From the NCBI GenBank assembly GCA_947165025.1, contig CAMUYQ010000002.1:1-64000 (forward strand): a stretch of 64,000 nucleotides of DNA, in the 5' to 3' direction. Of this stretch, positions 1-7,732 are shown piece by piece (the first letter of the stretch is position 1; the number at the start of each line of letters is the position of its first letter). The notes below the pieces were generated by a model. That model did no database searches. It saw nothing but the letters and a program-made list of their open reading frames with translations, and had not been told where the DNA came from. Origin of the DNA: an uncultured Lachnospiraceae bacterium (lineage in GTDB: Bacteria > Bacillota > Clostridia > Lachnospirales > Lachnospiraceae). The translations under genes and the position numbers were made by a program.

Positions 1-204
1 ATATTTCTCGACATCTTTCCAAGGCGTATGAAATGGGTATAGAATTTTGAGACACGTTTTTTGAAACCGGTTCTAAAAAAGGGATACAACCCGATCATGC
101 ACCGAAATTGGGAAGAATGCTTGACAGACTGGATGCAAGCACGAACCCACAAATGTTATTCCGTTTCCGTTGAATGTTGCCAAGGAAGGATAGTGGGGAC
201 TGTT

Positions 205-303
205 ATGGATAACAATAAAATAGCTGAGTTTATCAGGAAACAAAAAGTTGCTTTTATATGTTCTATTGATGAGGCAGGATTTCCAAATGTAAGAACGATA
301 TGA
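205..303 (+). pseudogene. N-terminal remnant of a pyridoxamine 5'-phosphate oxidase-like protein
   Basis: Only 32 codons remain from the ATG at 205 (a longer in-frame TTG start at 61 adds no recognisable sequence). The peptide MDNNKIAEFIRKQKVAF followed by a short CSIDEAGFPN stretch matches the start of small flavin-binding split-barrel proteins of the PNPOx-like family, which are normally 120-160 residues. The frame stops at 301-303 exactly where a CPBP protease fragment begins. I infer a deletion that joined two unrelated genes. The family call rests on short sequence only. Confidence 0.45.
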
Positions 304-830
304 CCTATTGGGATTTGATCAGTTATAAAAAGGGAGTTACTAAAGCCAAGCAGATAGTGATTATTTCTATTATTATTCTTGGTGTTGGTACGGGTGGTAT
401 GTATCTGGCTGGCTTCTTATGCTACGGAGTTATACCGTATGCGTCTCCAATGATGATAGCACCTATAGCAAAGATCCTTGCGATAATCAATTTTTTCCTT
501 CTTCCCGTATCCACTGCATTCGCAGAAGATGGTCTGTATCTTGGATGTGGGGTCAATGAGATAGCGAACAAATGGGCAGGAATCCTTATACCTGCATTTT
601 TCTATGCACTACAGCATTGTTTTATACCGACATTACTTGATGGTAAATATATACTGTACCGATTTCTGTCATTCCTTCCACTGACCATTATCTTATGTTG
701 GTATTATCAGAAAAAAAGAAATCCGGTTCCGATTATGGTGGGACACGCTCTTATCGATATGATGACCGTATCATGGGTACTCGCGACATCTATGATTCCG
801 GGATTTTATGAGACAATGTGTAATATGTAA
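300..830 (+). pseudogene. CPBP (CAAX-type) intramembrane protease, N-terminally truncated
   Basis: The 176-residue frame is mostly hydrophobic, with about five membrane segments. It keeps weak forms of the CPBP signature: an ED-containing motif 1 near residue 75 (AEDGLYLG, where EExxxR is usual), FYALQHC resembling motif 2, and HALIDMM resembling motif 4. CPBP (Rce1/Abi) proteases usually exceed 220 residues and have an extra N-terminal hydrophobic region. This one starts mid-family at an ATG overlapping the stop of the preceding remnant and lacks the arginine of motif 1. It is probably a decayed gene; a truncated but translated protein is possible. Confidence 0.5.
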
Positions 831-858
831 CTTTTAGTTTTATCAAGCAAGGGAAAAT

Positions 859-1620
859 ATGATAGGAATATACTTTAGTGGAACAGGCAATTCTCGATAT
901 GCTGCAGACTTTTTTTGCCGTGAATATAATATAGAGACGAGCGTGTATTCTATTGAAGACGCTGATGTTTTAATGGCTGTGAATGATGCGGATCTGATCG
1001 TATTTGCATATCCTGTTCAGTTTAGTACGGTTCCCAAGATCGTGCGGGACTTCGTTATCGATAATGGTGAGCTATGGAGAAATAAGAAAGTCTTTGTGAT
1101 CGCAACAATGGGACTTTTCAGCGGGGATGGCGCGGGCAATCTTGGTCGACTTATGAAACGATACGGTGCGGAGGTGATAGGCGGGCTCCATCTGAAGATG
1201 CCTGACAGTATCGCAGATGAGAAAGCATTAAAACGTCCTTTGAACAAGAACAAAGAACTCGTAAAACAAGCCGAACAGAAGATAAAGGAATCTGTCAGGC
1301 AGCTTAAAGACGGGCATCCAACACAGGAAGGCTTAGGCCCAATGTATAGACTGGCAGGGCTCTTCGGGCAGAGATTATACTTCGGACATAAGACAAAAGA
1401 GTACTCTTCAAGACTTAAGATCGAGAAGGAAAAATGTATCGGATGCGGAAAATGCGAGAACCTGTGTCCGATGAGAAATATATCCATGGCTGAGCAAAAA
1501 GCAGTTCCAGGTAATCGATGTACTATGTGTTATCGATGTATCAATAAGTGTCCCAATCAGGCGATAACCCTTCTTGGAAAAAGAATTGTTGAGCAATGTG
1601 AGATTGAGAAATACCTGTAA
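859..1620 (+). CDS. EFR1-type flavodoxin / 2x[4Fe-4S] ferredoxin fusion protein
   Basis: The 253-residue protein begins with a flavodoxin FMN loop (YFSGTGNSRYAA, residues 5-16). It ends with two ferredoxin cysteine clusters, CIGCGKCENLCP near residue 193 and CTMCYRCINKCP near residue 221. This order is diagnostic of the EFR1 family of clostridial cytoplasmic electron carriers; the physiological partners are not well defined. It should hold FMN and two [4Fe-4S] clusters. The gene appears intact, unlike its neighbours on both sides, and follows the CPBP remnant by 28 bases. Its ATG has a modest AAGGGAAAA ribosome site. Confidence 0.88.
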   Translation: MIGIYFSGTGNSRYAADFFCREYNIETSVYSIEDADVLMAVNDADLIVFAYPVQFSTVPKIVRDFVIDNGELWRNKKVFVIATMGLFSGDGAGNLGRLMKRYGAEVIGGLHLKMPDSIADEKALKRPLNKNKELVKQAEQKIKESVRQLKDGHPTQEGLGPMYRLAGLFGQRLYFGHKTKEYSSRLKIEKEKCIGCGKCENLCPMRNISMAEQKAVPGNRCTMCYRCINKCPNQAITLLGKRIVEQCEIEKYL

Positions 1621-1631
1621 GGAGAAATTGC

Positions 1632-1817
1632 TTGAAAGTAGTAATCATCAGACATGCGGAAGTGGATTTTAACTGGAGCAGAGAATACTCTTCAAAGGGA
1701 TTTGATTCGGATTGCAACGGGTATGACAATGCACCGATTAAGAATATAACATACAAAATTCCCGAGATTGGTTATAAGAAAGATAAAAACGGAGAATATG
1801 TTATTGCGGAGAAATAG
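1632..1817 (+). pseudogene. Histidine phosphatase (phosphoglycerate mutase-like) fragment
   Basis: From a TTG start behind GGAGAAA, the product opens with VVIIRHAEVDFNW. The RHxE element is the phosphohistidine motif of the histidine phosphatase superfamily. After about 36 residues the similarity ends and the frame stops at 61 residues, while family members are about 200. The second catalytic histidine is absent, so it cannot be a working enzyme. The last 25 residues look like a different protein, suggesting a deletion junction. Confidence 0.5.
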
Positions 1818-1829
1818 GAGATGAAATCG

Positions 1830-2207
1830 ATGCCGAATCCTAATGAGATTTATAAAAGTGTACTTGAGGCGGACAGAGCAGCAATTGTAATCTGTGACCT
1901 CGATCATATTATTATTTATATGAACCCTGCCGCCATTATTCGATATGATAAATGGGGTGGAAAAGCCCTTTTGGGGAATAATCTTCTTGATTGTCATAAT
2001 GAAAAGTCCGGAGAGATGATCAAAAGGGTTCTTGATTGGTTCAAAGCATCTAAGGATAATAATATCGTATATACTTCCTATAATGGTAAAGAAAACAAGG
2101 ATGTGTATATGGTAGCCCTACGTAATGATTTGGGTGAACTTATCGGATACTATGAGAAACATGAGTATCGGGATCGAGAAACGATGGAAATGTATAATAT
2201 GCCGTAA
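1830..2207 (+). CDS. Single PAS-domain protein
   Basis: A 125-residue protein formed by one PAS fold: an opening helix (YKSVLEADRAAIVICDLD), the IIYMNPAA strand-helix typical of PAS sensors, and a late strand (LGELIGYYEKHEYRD). No output domain follows, so it would act alone or by partnering. I chose ATG 1830 because AGGAG at 1816-1820 is correctly spaced for it; the ATG at 1821 touches the ribosome site. Ligand and partner are unknown. Confidence 0.65.
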   Translation: MPNPNEIYKSVLEADRAAIVICDLDHIIIYMNPAAIIRYDKWGGKALLGNNLLDCHNEKSGEMIKRVLDWFKASKDNNIVYTSYNGKENKDVYMVALRNDLGELIGYYEKHEYRDRETMEMYNMP

Positions 2208-2235
2208 ATACGAGGGGATAAACATATTCATAGTT

Positions 2236-2262
2236 GTTAAGAAAATCACTGATTTTGTTAAC
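2236..2262. repeat. 27-bp near-palindrome, copy A
   Basis: The two 13-bp arms around a central base match at 12 of 13 positions (left arm GTTAAGAAAATCA). A second copy at 3695-3721 differs at two positions. The two copies lie just outside the GNAT and hicAB genes. Role unknown: operator, recombination site or mobile-cassette boundary. Confidence 0.6.
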
Positions 2263-2287
2263 TATTAACAATTTGTTCATATTTACA

Positions 2288-2327
2288 GGAAAAACGTCGT
2301 CAAACATCGATTTTACGGCGTTTTCTC
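2288..2327. terminator. Possible hairpin after the PAS gene
   Basis: GAAAAACGTCGT can pair with ACGGCGTTTTC across a 13-base loop, allowing one G-T pair. No long T run follows, so terminator function is uncertain. The rest of 2208-2461 holds only near-palindrome copy A and AT-rich sequence that may contain the promoter of the next gene. Confidence 0.3.
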
Positions 2328-2461
2328 GTTGCTCGTGCAGATTTTTGAAACGAGATGTTTTAGGTTGCGTGTTTACAATTCGTTAATATCTTCAGTTTGG
2401 GATTTTTGATATAATTCGTTAGGATACTAAATTCCAGTTTTATAAACCATAAAGGAATACG

Positions 2462-2992
2462 ATGAATATACGAAAATCATGCAAAGCTGATATTGGTCAA
2501 ATAGAAAAAATATATGACCGGATACTTTCTGAGGAAGAGGCTGGAACTGCAACGATAGGCTGGGTGAGAGGTATCTATCCTACCAGAAACACGGCAGAAG
2601 AATCGCTGAAACGCAACGATCTTTTTGTTATGGAGGACGAAGGCCTGATAGTGGCTACAGCCATTATCAATCAGATCCAGGTTCCGGAATACAGATTTGC
2701 AAAATGGAAACATAACATATCAGATGAGAATATCATGGTATTGCACACTCTTATCGTGGATCCTTTGCAGAAAGCCAGGGGGTATGGCAAAGCATTTGTC
2801 ATGTATTATGAGGATTATTCACGCGGGAACAACTGCCACGAATTACGTATGGATACGAACATTATTAATATGCGAGCCAGAAAGATGTATGCAAATCTCG
2901 GGTATGATGAGGTCGGAGTTGTAGACTGTGTTTTCAACGGTATTTCGGGAGTAAAACTTGTATGTCTTGAAAAATACCTTCTGCCGAGCTAA
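2462..2992 (+). CDS. GNAT family N-acetyltransferase
   Basis: A 176-residue protein of usual GNAT length. It has the N-terminal helix pair (IRKSCKADIGQIEKIYDRI), a central strand (MVLHTLIVDP), the acetyl-CoA loop QKARGYGKAFV near residues 103-113, and a final NMRARKMYANLGYDEVG segment typical of motif B. It should transfer an acyl group from acyl-CoA to an amine; the substrate cannot be read from sequence. It lies upstream of hicA inside the block bounded by the two 27-bp near-palindromes, which suggests a cassette-like accessory gene. Confidence 0.85.
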   Translation: MNIRKSCKADIGQIEKIYDRILSEEEAGTATIGWVRGIYPTRNTAEESLKRNDLFVMEDEGLIVATAIINQIQVPEYRFAKWKHNISDENIMVLHTLIVDPLQKARGYGKAFVMYYEDYSRGNNCHELRMDTNIINMRARKMYANLGYDEVGVVDCVFNGISGVKLVCLEKYLLPS

Positions 2993-3011
2993 TGATTTAG
3001 CAAGATAATCC

Positions 3012-3034
3012 CACTAACAATTCAAGGTTGTTAG
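3012..3034. other. Short perfect hairpin after the GNAT gene
   Basis: ACTAACAA and TTGTTAG pair perfectly over 7 bp around a TTCAAGG loop, 20 bases after the GNAT stop. There is no T tract, so a classical terminator is unlikely. Confidence 0.35.
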
Positions 3035-3057
3035 GAATATAAGAATATGATAACCCA

Positions 3058-3086
3058 TTGACAATGGTACTACGCAATGGTACCAT
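3058..3086 (+). promoter_or_regulatory. hicAB promoter with repeated operator
   Basis: TTGACA at 3058-3063, a 17-base spacer and TACCAT at 3081-3086 form a sigma-A type promoter 7 bases before hicA. CAATGGTAC occurs twice, at 3062-3070 and 3075-3083. The second copy lies within a perfect palindrome ATGGTACCAT at 3077-3086 covering the -10 box. HicB or HicAB complexes normally repress their own operon, so this is the likely operator. Confidence 0.65.
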
Positions 3087-3092
3087 AATAAA

Positions 3093-3347
3093 ATGAATAG
3101 CAAATGCAAGAAAACATATAAGAAGATATACCAGGATCCTGTTCAATCAAACATAGATTGGTCGGATATTGAGGCTTTATTTATAGCTTTGGGCGCCAAG
3201 ATATCCGAGGGCTCGGGTTCAAGAGTACGTGTCGAGCTGAACGGCGAGAGAGCAGTTTTCCACAGGCCTCATCCTGAATCAACAACTGATAAAGGTGCTG
3301 TTAAATCTGTAAGAAGATTCCTTAGTAATGCGGGGGTTAAGCTATGA
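3093..3347 (+). CDS. hicA: HicA-type mRNA interferase toxin
   Basis: An 84-residue protein ending in the HicA pattern: a beta strand with GSGSRVRVELNG, the histidine element FHRPHPES, and the closing helix VKSVRRFLSNAGV. HicA toxins use a double-stranded-RNA-binding-like fold and a histidine to cleave mRNA. The N-terminal 20 residues are slightly longer than average. Its stop overlaps the next start (ATGA at 3344-3347), so toxin and antitoxin are translationally coupled, toxin first, as usual for hicAB. Confidence 0.87.
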   Translation: MNSKCKKTYKKIYQDPVQSNIDWSDIEALFIALGAKISEGSGSRVRVELNGERAVFHRPHPESTTDKGAVKSVRRFLSNAGVKL

Positions 3348-3685
3348 ATACTATGATGTACAAAGGTTATGTAGGTGAAGTTGAATACGATGATGAATAC
3401 AAGATATTCAGTGGGTCTGTTATCAATACTCGGACTGTGATCACTTTTCAGGGAGCATCTGTAGAGGAACTGAACAAAGAATTCCAGTTGTCTGTAGATG
3501 ATTACCTTGAGTGGTGTAAAGAAGATGGTATTGATCCGGAAAAGCCATACTCAGGCAAATTTAATGTCCGCCTGAAACCCAATACGCATCAACGTGCTGC
3601 TGTTAGAGCCAAAACTTTGGGTATGTCCCTGAATAGTTTTATTGAAAAGGCCGTTGAGGATGAATTAAAGGTAACGGAAGGATAG
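3344..3685 (+). CDS. hicB: HicB-type antitoxin
   Basis: A 113-residue protein. The N-terminal half (YKGYVGEVEYDDEYKIFSG, then SVEELNKEFQLSVDDYLEW) is the HicB RNase-H-like pseudo-domain that blocks HicA. The C-terminal 40 residues (NVRLKPNTHQRAAVRAK, then LNSFIEKAVEDEL) are a ribbon-helix-helix DNA-binding domain. It should neutralise HicA and bind the repeated operator at 3062-3086. The pair is complete and looks functional. Confidence 0.9.
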   Translation: MNTMMYKGYVGEVEYDDEYKIFSGSVINTRTVITFQGASVEELNKEFQLSVDDYLEWCKEDGIDPEKPYSGKFNVRLKPNTHQRAAVRAKTLGMSLNSFIEKAVEDELKVTEG

Positions 3686-3694
3686 GTCGCGGTC

Positions 3695-3721
3695 GTTAAG
3701 AAAATGACTGATTTTGTTAAT
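3695..3721. repeat. 27-bp near-palindrome, copy B
   Basis: Matches copy A (2236-2262) at 25 of 27 positions and begins 9 bases after the hicB stop. The interval between copies is about 1.46 kb and holds GNAT plus hicAB. A tyrosine recombinase remnant follows 130 bases downstream. Confidence 0.6.
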
Positions 3722-3851
3722 AGGCGGCAAAACTGAAAGCGGATGTCGGAGCGTCTGTTTTACTGTGTGGTAAAGCATGACAGGTTTATAGATTTTGCTC
3801 TAAACCGCACCTTTAATGATAGAGAGAAGATCTTCACATAGCTTTTTTTAA

Positions 3852-3998
3852 GATGATCTCTTTCAAGTGTTGCAGTACATTATGGGACATGCAGACTGTT
3901 CGATAACGATGAACGTATATAATCATGTCTCCAGCCTCGAGAGAATCAAGAAAGAGGTCGTGAGGATCGAAAAAGACAGTCTCTCAATGCCGGTTTAA
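3852..3998 (+). pseudogene. C-terminal remnant of a tyrosine recombinase / phage integrase
   Basis: Reading from 3852 to the TAA at 3996-3998 gives a 48-residue tail containing LQYIMGHADCSITMNVYNHV. This carries the conserved GH, T and catalytic-tyrosine (xYxH) elements of tyrosine recombinases. A stop at 3849-3851 lies just upstream in the same frame, and nothing recognisable precedes it in 3722-3850. It is a relic of an integrated element and supports past mobility of the flanking block. Confidence 0.75.
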
Positions 3999-4040
3999 AA
4001 TGAATCTGAGGTAAAATTTCACATATTTTTCACAATTTTG

Positions 4041-4067
4041 TTAGCACTCATCCTTGACGAGTGCTAA
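4041..4067 (+). promoter_or_regulatory. CIRCE operator (HrcA binding site)
   Basis: TTAGCACTC (4041-4049), nine bases, then GAGTGCTAA (4059-4067) is an exact CIRCE inverted repeat. HrcA binds it to repress heat-shock genes. It overlaps the -35 box of the promoter for the small heat-shock gene. Confidence 0.96.
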
Positions 4068-4082
4068 CAACTGTGCTATAAC
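4054..4082 (+). promoter_or_regulatory. Sigma-A promoter of the small heat-shock gene
   Basis: TTGACG at 4054-4059, a 17-base spacer, and TATAAC at 4077-4082. The -35 box lies inside CIRCE, so HrcA bound there would block RNA polymerase. Confidence 0.85.
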
Positions 4083-4138
4083 ATAATCATGAAGTTCAGA
4101 AGCCAAGGCCTGCGGGCCTGAAAAAGGAGGAATTGATC

Positions 4139-4576
4139 ATGATGATGCCCAGTATATTTGGTGAAAATTTATTTGATGACTTTTTTGATACGGTTTCAAA
4201 ACCTATCAAGGCTTTCAGACAGAGCCCGATCCCTCAGGTAATGAGGACTGATGTTAGGGAAAGCGACAAAGGCTTTACACTCGATATCGATCTTCCCGGA
4301 TACAAGAAAGAGGATATCTCGGCAGAACTCAAGGACGGTTACCTTACTGTAAGCGCCAAGACGAACGAAGAGCATGAAGAGAAAGATGAGGAAGGAACTT
4401 ACATCAGAAGAGAGAGATCCTTCGGAAGCTGCTCAAGAAGCTTCTACATCGGAGAGGAGATCGAAGAATCCGAGGTTAAGGCTAAGTTTGAGGACGGAAT
4501 ACTGAAGGTGTTCGTTCCGAAGAAGGAAGTAGAGCCTCCTGTAGAAACGAGAAAGTACATCTCGATCGAGGGATAA
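4139..4576 (+). CDS. Hsp20 / alpha-crystallin family small heat-shock protein
   Basis: A 145-residue cytoplasmic holdase. The alpha-crystallin domain spans about residues 35-140, with DIDLPGYKKEDISAEL and the late G-I-L strand (FEDGILKVFVPKK) typical of the family. AGGAGG at 4125-4130 fixes the ATG at 4139 rather than an upstream TTG at 4133. The CIRCE element upstream indicates HrcA repression, so the gene should be heat-induced. This direct HrcA control of an hsp20 gene resembles clostridial hsp18-type genes. Confidence 0.95.
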   Translation: MMMPSIFGENLFDDFFDTVSKPIKAFRQSPIPQVMRTDVRESDKGFTLDIDLPGYKKEDISAELKDGYLTVSAKTNEEHEEKDEEGTYIRRERSFGSCSRSFYIGEEIEESEVKAKFEDGILKVFVPKKEVEPPVETRKYISIEG

Positions 4577-4670
4577 GCGCCGCACTCCTTGAAAAGAACA
4601 GGATATTTGCGGTATAATCAGAAGCGTCGTTTAACGGCGCTTTTGATTTTGTTCGAGCGAGGTGTAACCT

Positions 4671-5639
4671 ATGATATATATGCTTCCGTGGTTGAATATG
4701 CCGCCATTTATTCCCGCATTTTCAGGGATCTTGATCGCGTTCTTCGGGACGATCGTACTGATGAAGGTGCTCGCACCAAAGCTTCCGCACGATCAGGGAA
4801 GAGCATTTGCGGTGGAAGGAACACTTTCCAAAGGAAAGGTAAGAGGCGCTGGCGTAGTATTTGTGCCTGTGTTCATCTTCGCTACGCTCCTGTATGACCA
4901 TATAAACACTGAAAAGATCATATATCTTGTCGTTATAGCAGCGTGCATGCTGGCGGGATATCTTGACGATGCGTCCGAAAAACCGTGGAGCGAATATCTG
5001 AAAGGTGCGCTCGACCTTATGCTCGGTGCTGCGGTTGCAGCCGCATATCTTATATATCATGGCAATACATTCAGGATAATGTATCCGTGGAGTGTTTCGA
5101 TCACGATACCGTACGGACTTGCTGCGGTGCTTATCGTTGCTCTTGTCTGGATGAGTATAAATGTTACGAACTGTACGGACGGTGTTGACGGTCTGTCCGC
5201 AACGCTTACGATCATCACTCTCGGTTCGTTCTGGCTGTGCATGTCGCACACCGGAAATGCCGAAGATGTTTTGTATATCGCGTATTTCATCACCGTGCTC
5301 GTTGCGTATCTCTGGTATAACGCCAATCCGAGCAGCATGCTGATGGGCGATGCTGGAAGCCGCGCCATGGGAATGCTGATCGCGATCGTTGCGCTTCTTT
5401 CCGGTTGTGTACTTCTGTATATCCCGTTTGCGATCGTCATGATCCTTGACGGAGGTCTCGGACTTTTAAAGGTCGCACTTCTCAGATTTTTGAAGATTAA
5501 GATATTGTCTAATGTCCGCTGCCCGCTTCACGATCAGGCACGTAAGGTCGGACAGTGGTCAAACACACAGGTTGTGTTCAGGTTTGCGATAATTCAGATA
5601 ATGGCATCGATCCCGTTCGTATGCCTGTATCTGATGTGA
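4671..5639 (+). CDS. MraY-like phospho-MurNAc-pentapeptide transferase (glycosyltransferase family 4)
   Basis: A 322-residue polytopic membrane protein with about ten hydrophobic segments. MraY/WecA hallmarks are present: GYLDD near residue 95, NCTDGVDGL near 167, MGDAGSRAMG near 225, and a cytoplasmic loop CPLHDQARKVGQWS near 284. MraY moves phospho-MurNAc-pentapeptide onto undecaprenyl phosphate. The last loop reads PLHD rather than the usual IHHH. The gene is not in a mur cluster, so it could be a second MraY or a transferase for another lipid-linked sugar. Length fits the family. Confidence 0.82.
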   Translation: MIYMLPWLNMPPFIPAFSGILIAFFGTIVLMKVLAPKLPHDQGRAFAVEGTLSKGKVRGAGVVFVPVFIFATLLYDHINTEKIIYLVVIAACMLAGYLDDASEKPWSEYLKGALDLMLGAAVAAAYLIYHGNTFRIMYPWSVSITIPYGLAAVLIVALVWMSINVTNCTDGVDGLSATLTIITLGSFWLCMSHTGNAEDVLYIAYFITVLVAYLWYNANPSSMLMGDAGSRAMGMLIAIVALLSGCVLLYIPFAIVMILDGGLGLLKVALLRFLKIKILSNVRCPLHDQARKVGQWSNTQVVFRFAIIQIMASIPFVCLYLM

Positions 5640-5664
5640 TTTTTGCAACGAAAAGAGGTTTAAA

Positions 5665-6762
5665 ATGACAAAAGTAGATATCATTTCTGGATTTCTCGGA
5701 GCAGGAAAGACCACTCTGATCAAAAAGCTCATCAAGGATGTGTTCTCCGGACAGCAGATAGTCCTTATTGAGAACGAGTTTGGTGAGATCGGTATCGACG
5801 GTGGATTTTTAAAGGATGCTGGGATCAACATCACCGAGATGAACAGCGGCTGCATATGCTGCTCCCTGGTAGGTGATTTTGCGACGGCTCTTAAAAAGGT
5901 TGTTGACGAATTTCATCCCGACAGGATCGTGATCGAACCTTCGGGTGTCGGAAAACTTTCCGATGTGGAGAGAGCTGTATTGGACGTTGCAGATGAAGTC
6001 GGTCTTGAGATCGCAACGGCAACGGCTGTAGTTGATGCCAAGAAGGCAAAAGTGTACATGAAGAACTTCGGTGAGTTCTTCAACAATCAGATCGAAACCG
6101 CCAGATGTATCGTTCTGTCACGTACACAGGATCTTTCAGAAGATAAACTTGATGAAGTTGTTAAGCTTATAAAGGGCAAAAATCATGAGGCGGCGATCAT
6201 AACCACCCCGTGGGACGATATCGAAGGCGGTGTGATTTTCGGAGCTATGTCTGATGCGAAGGCTCTTGAACATGAGCTTGAGCACGAGCACCACCACCAT
6301 GATCACGACCATCATGAGCATCATTATGATGAGAACGGTGTATGCTCCTGCGGACATCATCACCACGATGATGACGATGATGACGAACACGAGCACGAGC
6401 ATCACCACCATGATCATGACCATGAGCACGAACATCATCACGATCATGATCATGAACACCATCATCACCATCATGATCATGATGCCGACGAGGTATTTAC
6501 AAGCTGGGGTGTTGAGACACCGAAGAAGTTTGAAAAGGATGATCTCAAGGCTATTCTTGACAGACTCGCATCAGGTGAGGAGTTCGGACAGGTGCTTCGT
6601 GCAAAGGGAATCGTACCGTCAGCGGACGGAAAGTGGCTTCACTTTGACCTGACTCCCGGTGAGGTTGAGATCAGGGAAGGCAGTGCGGATTACACGGGAA
6701 GACTGTGCGTTATCGGTTCAAAGATCGATGAGCATAAGCTTCAGGAACTGTTCGGGGTATAA
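5665..6762 (+). CDS. COG0523 (CobW/G3E) GTPase with a long His-rich metal-binding linker
   Basis: A 365-residue protein. The GTPase domain has Walker A GFLGAGKTTLIKK (residues 8-20), the metal-site motif GCICC (62-66), and VIEPSGVG near residue 92. Residues about 203-273 are almost entirely His, Asp and Glu, broken by a short CSCGHHHH element. The CobW C-terminal domain fills 275-365. COG0523 proteins are metal chaperones; a histidine-rich tract usually indicates zinc, with nickel or cobalt as alternatives. A second COG0523 gene starts 3 bases downstream, so they are co-transcribed. Confidence 0.9.
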   Translation: MTKVDIISGFLGAGKTTLIKKLIKDVFSGQQIVLIENEFGEIGIDGGFLKDAGINITEMNSGCICCSLVGDFATALKKVVDEFHPDRIVIEPSGVGKLSDVERAVLDVADEVGLEIATATAVVDAKKAKVYMKNFGEFFNNQIETARCIVLSRTQDLSEDKLDEVVKLIKGKNHEAAIITTPWDDIEGGVIFGAMSDAKALEHELEHEHHHHDHDHHEHHYDENGVCSCGHHHHDDDDDDEHEHEHHHHDHDHEHEHHHDHDHEHHHHHHDHDADEVFTSWGVETPKKFEKDDLKAILDRLASGEEFGQVLRAKGIVPSADGKWLHFDLTPGEVEIREGSADYTGRLCVIGSKIDEHKLQELFGV

Positions 6763-6765
6763 CAT

Positions 6766-7719
6766 ATGCTTGGTAAAAAACCGATCCCCGTATATGTTTT
6801 CACGGGATTTCTTGACAGCGGAAAAACGAGCTTTATCAGACAGACGATGGACGAAGACCAGTTCAAGGACGGTCTTACCACGCTTTTTATCGTGTGCGAA
6901 GAGGGCGAGGAATCCATTGATGTCATGAGACTTGGCGATAATAAGTTTGTTGTCAGGAAGGTAGAAGATGAGGACGATGTCAGCCTGGAGCTCCTCAAAG
7001 GATTTGATAAAGAGGTACGTCCTTCGCGAGTTGTCATCGAGTCAAACGGGATGTGGGACAGTGATGAACTGTTTGAGGCGTTCCCTGATAACTGGCAGAT
7101 CGCGGAGATCATCACTCCGATCGATTCGGGCACTTTTGAAATGTATCTGTCCAACATGAAGATGATGATGACAAACCAGTACCGTTATTCGGATCTTGTT
7201 GTGTTTAACAGATGTCTTCCCGAACACGACCGCGCCATGTTCAAGCGTATGGTGAGGGCAGTCAACCGCCGTGCCCAGGTGCTTTATGAGACGCCTGACG
7301 GCCAGGTTGAGGACAACGTTCCCGAGGAACTTCCCTATGATATGGATGCCGATATCATCGAGATAGGTGATGAGGATTTCGGGATCTTCTATATCGATAT
7401 ATTTGAGAATATAGCAAACTATGTCGATAAGAAGGTTCAGTTTAAAGCAAAAGCTACGCATCCGAAGGATCTTAAACATGAGAGGATGTTTGCAGTTGCA
7501 AGACCGGCGATGACATGCTGTGCGGAAGATATCGCGATGGTAGGATTTCCGTGCGAATACGAAAAGCAGGCTGAAATCAAGGAAGGCGCCTGGATAAAGA
7601 TCACGGCAAGGGTACGTGCGATCATGAATAAACAGATAAACGAGCCTACGCCGGTTATGGAGGCGACAAAGGTCGAGCTGACTGATGCGCCCGAGGATGA
7701 GATCGCTTATTTCATGTAG
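6766..7719 (+). CDS. COG0523 GTPase with a YcgQ/DUF1980-like C-terminal domain
   Basis: A 317-residue protein. The G domain has Walker A GFLDSGKTSFI near residues 13-23 and an acidic switch region; ESNGMWD replaces the usual EPSG. No CxCC motif appears at the standard place. From about residue 215 the sequence changes to a fold containing MTCCAEDIAMVGFPCEY, strongly like the C-terminal part of YcgQ/DUF1980 proteins, which are often encoded beside CobW-type GTPases. Here the two appear fused. It directly follows the His-rich GTPase, suggesting a two-protein metal-handling system. Confidence 0.78.
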   Translation: MLGKKPIPVYVFTGFLDSGKTSFIRQTMDEDQFKDGLTTLFIVCEEGEESIDVMRLGDNKFVVRKVEDEDDVSLELLKGFDKEVRPSRVVIESNGMWDSDELFEAFPDNWQIAEIITPIDSGTFEMYLSNMKMMMTNQYRYSDLVVFNRCLPEHDRAMFKRMVRAVNRRAQVLYETPDGQVEDNVPEELPYDMDADIIEIGDEDFGIFYIDIFENIANYVDKKVQFKAKATHPKDLKHERMFAVARPAMTCCAEDIAMVGFPCEYEKQAEIKEGAWIKITARVRAIMNKQINEPTPVMEATKVELTDAPEDEIAYFM

Positions 7720-7732
7720 TCTGGAGGTGTCT

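Noticed and set aside
3-50. Short frame at the window's left edge ending YEMGIEF
   Set aside because: It could be the C-terminus of a gene starting outside the window, but 15 residues are too few to identify or support.
3012-3034. CTAACAA...TTGTTAG hairpin as an integron attC site
   Set aside because: At 23 bp it is far shorter than attC sites, and the outer bases do not match the RYYYAAC/GTTRRRY cores. No integron integrase is seen.
6136-6480. Long minus-strand frame rich in Met, Val and Ile opposite the His-rich GTPase linker
   Set aside because: It is the mirror of the CAT/CAC/GAT codon tract of the real gene; it has no ribosome site or family similarity.
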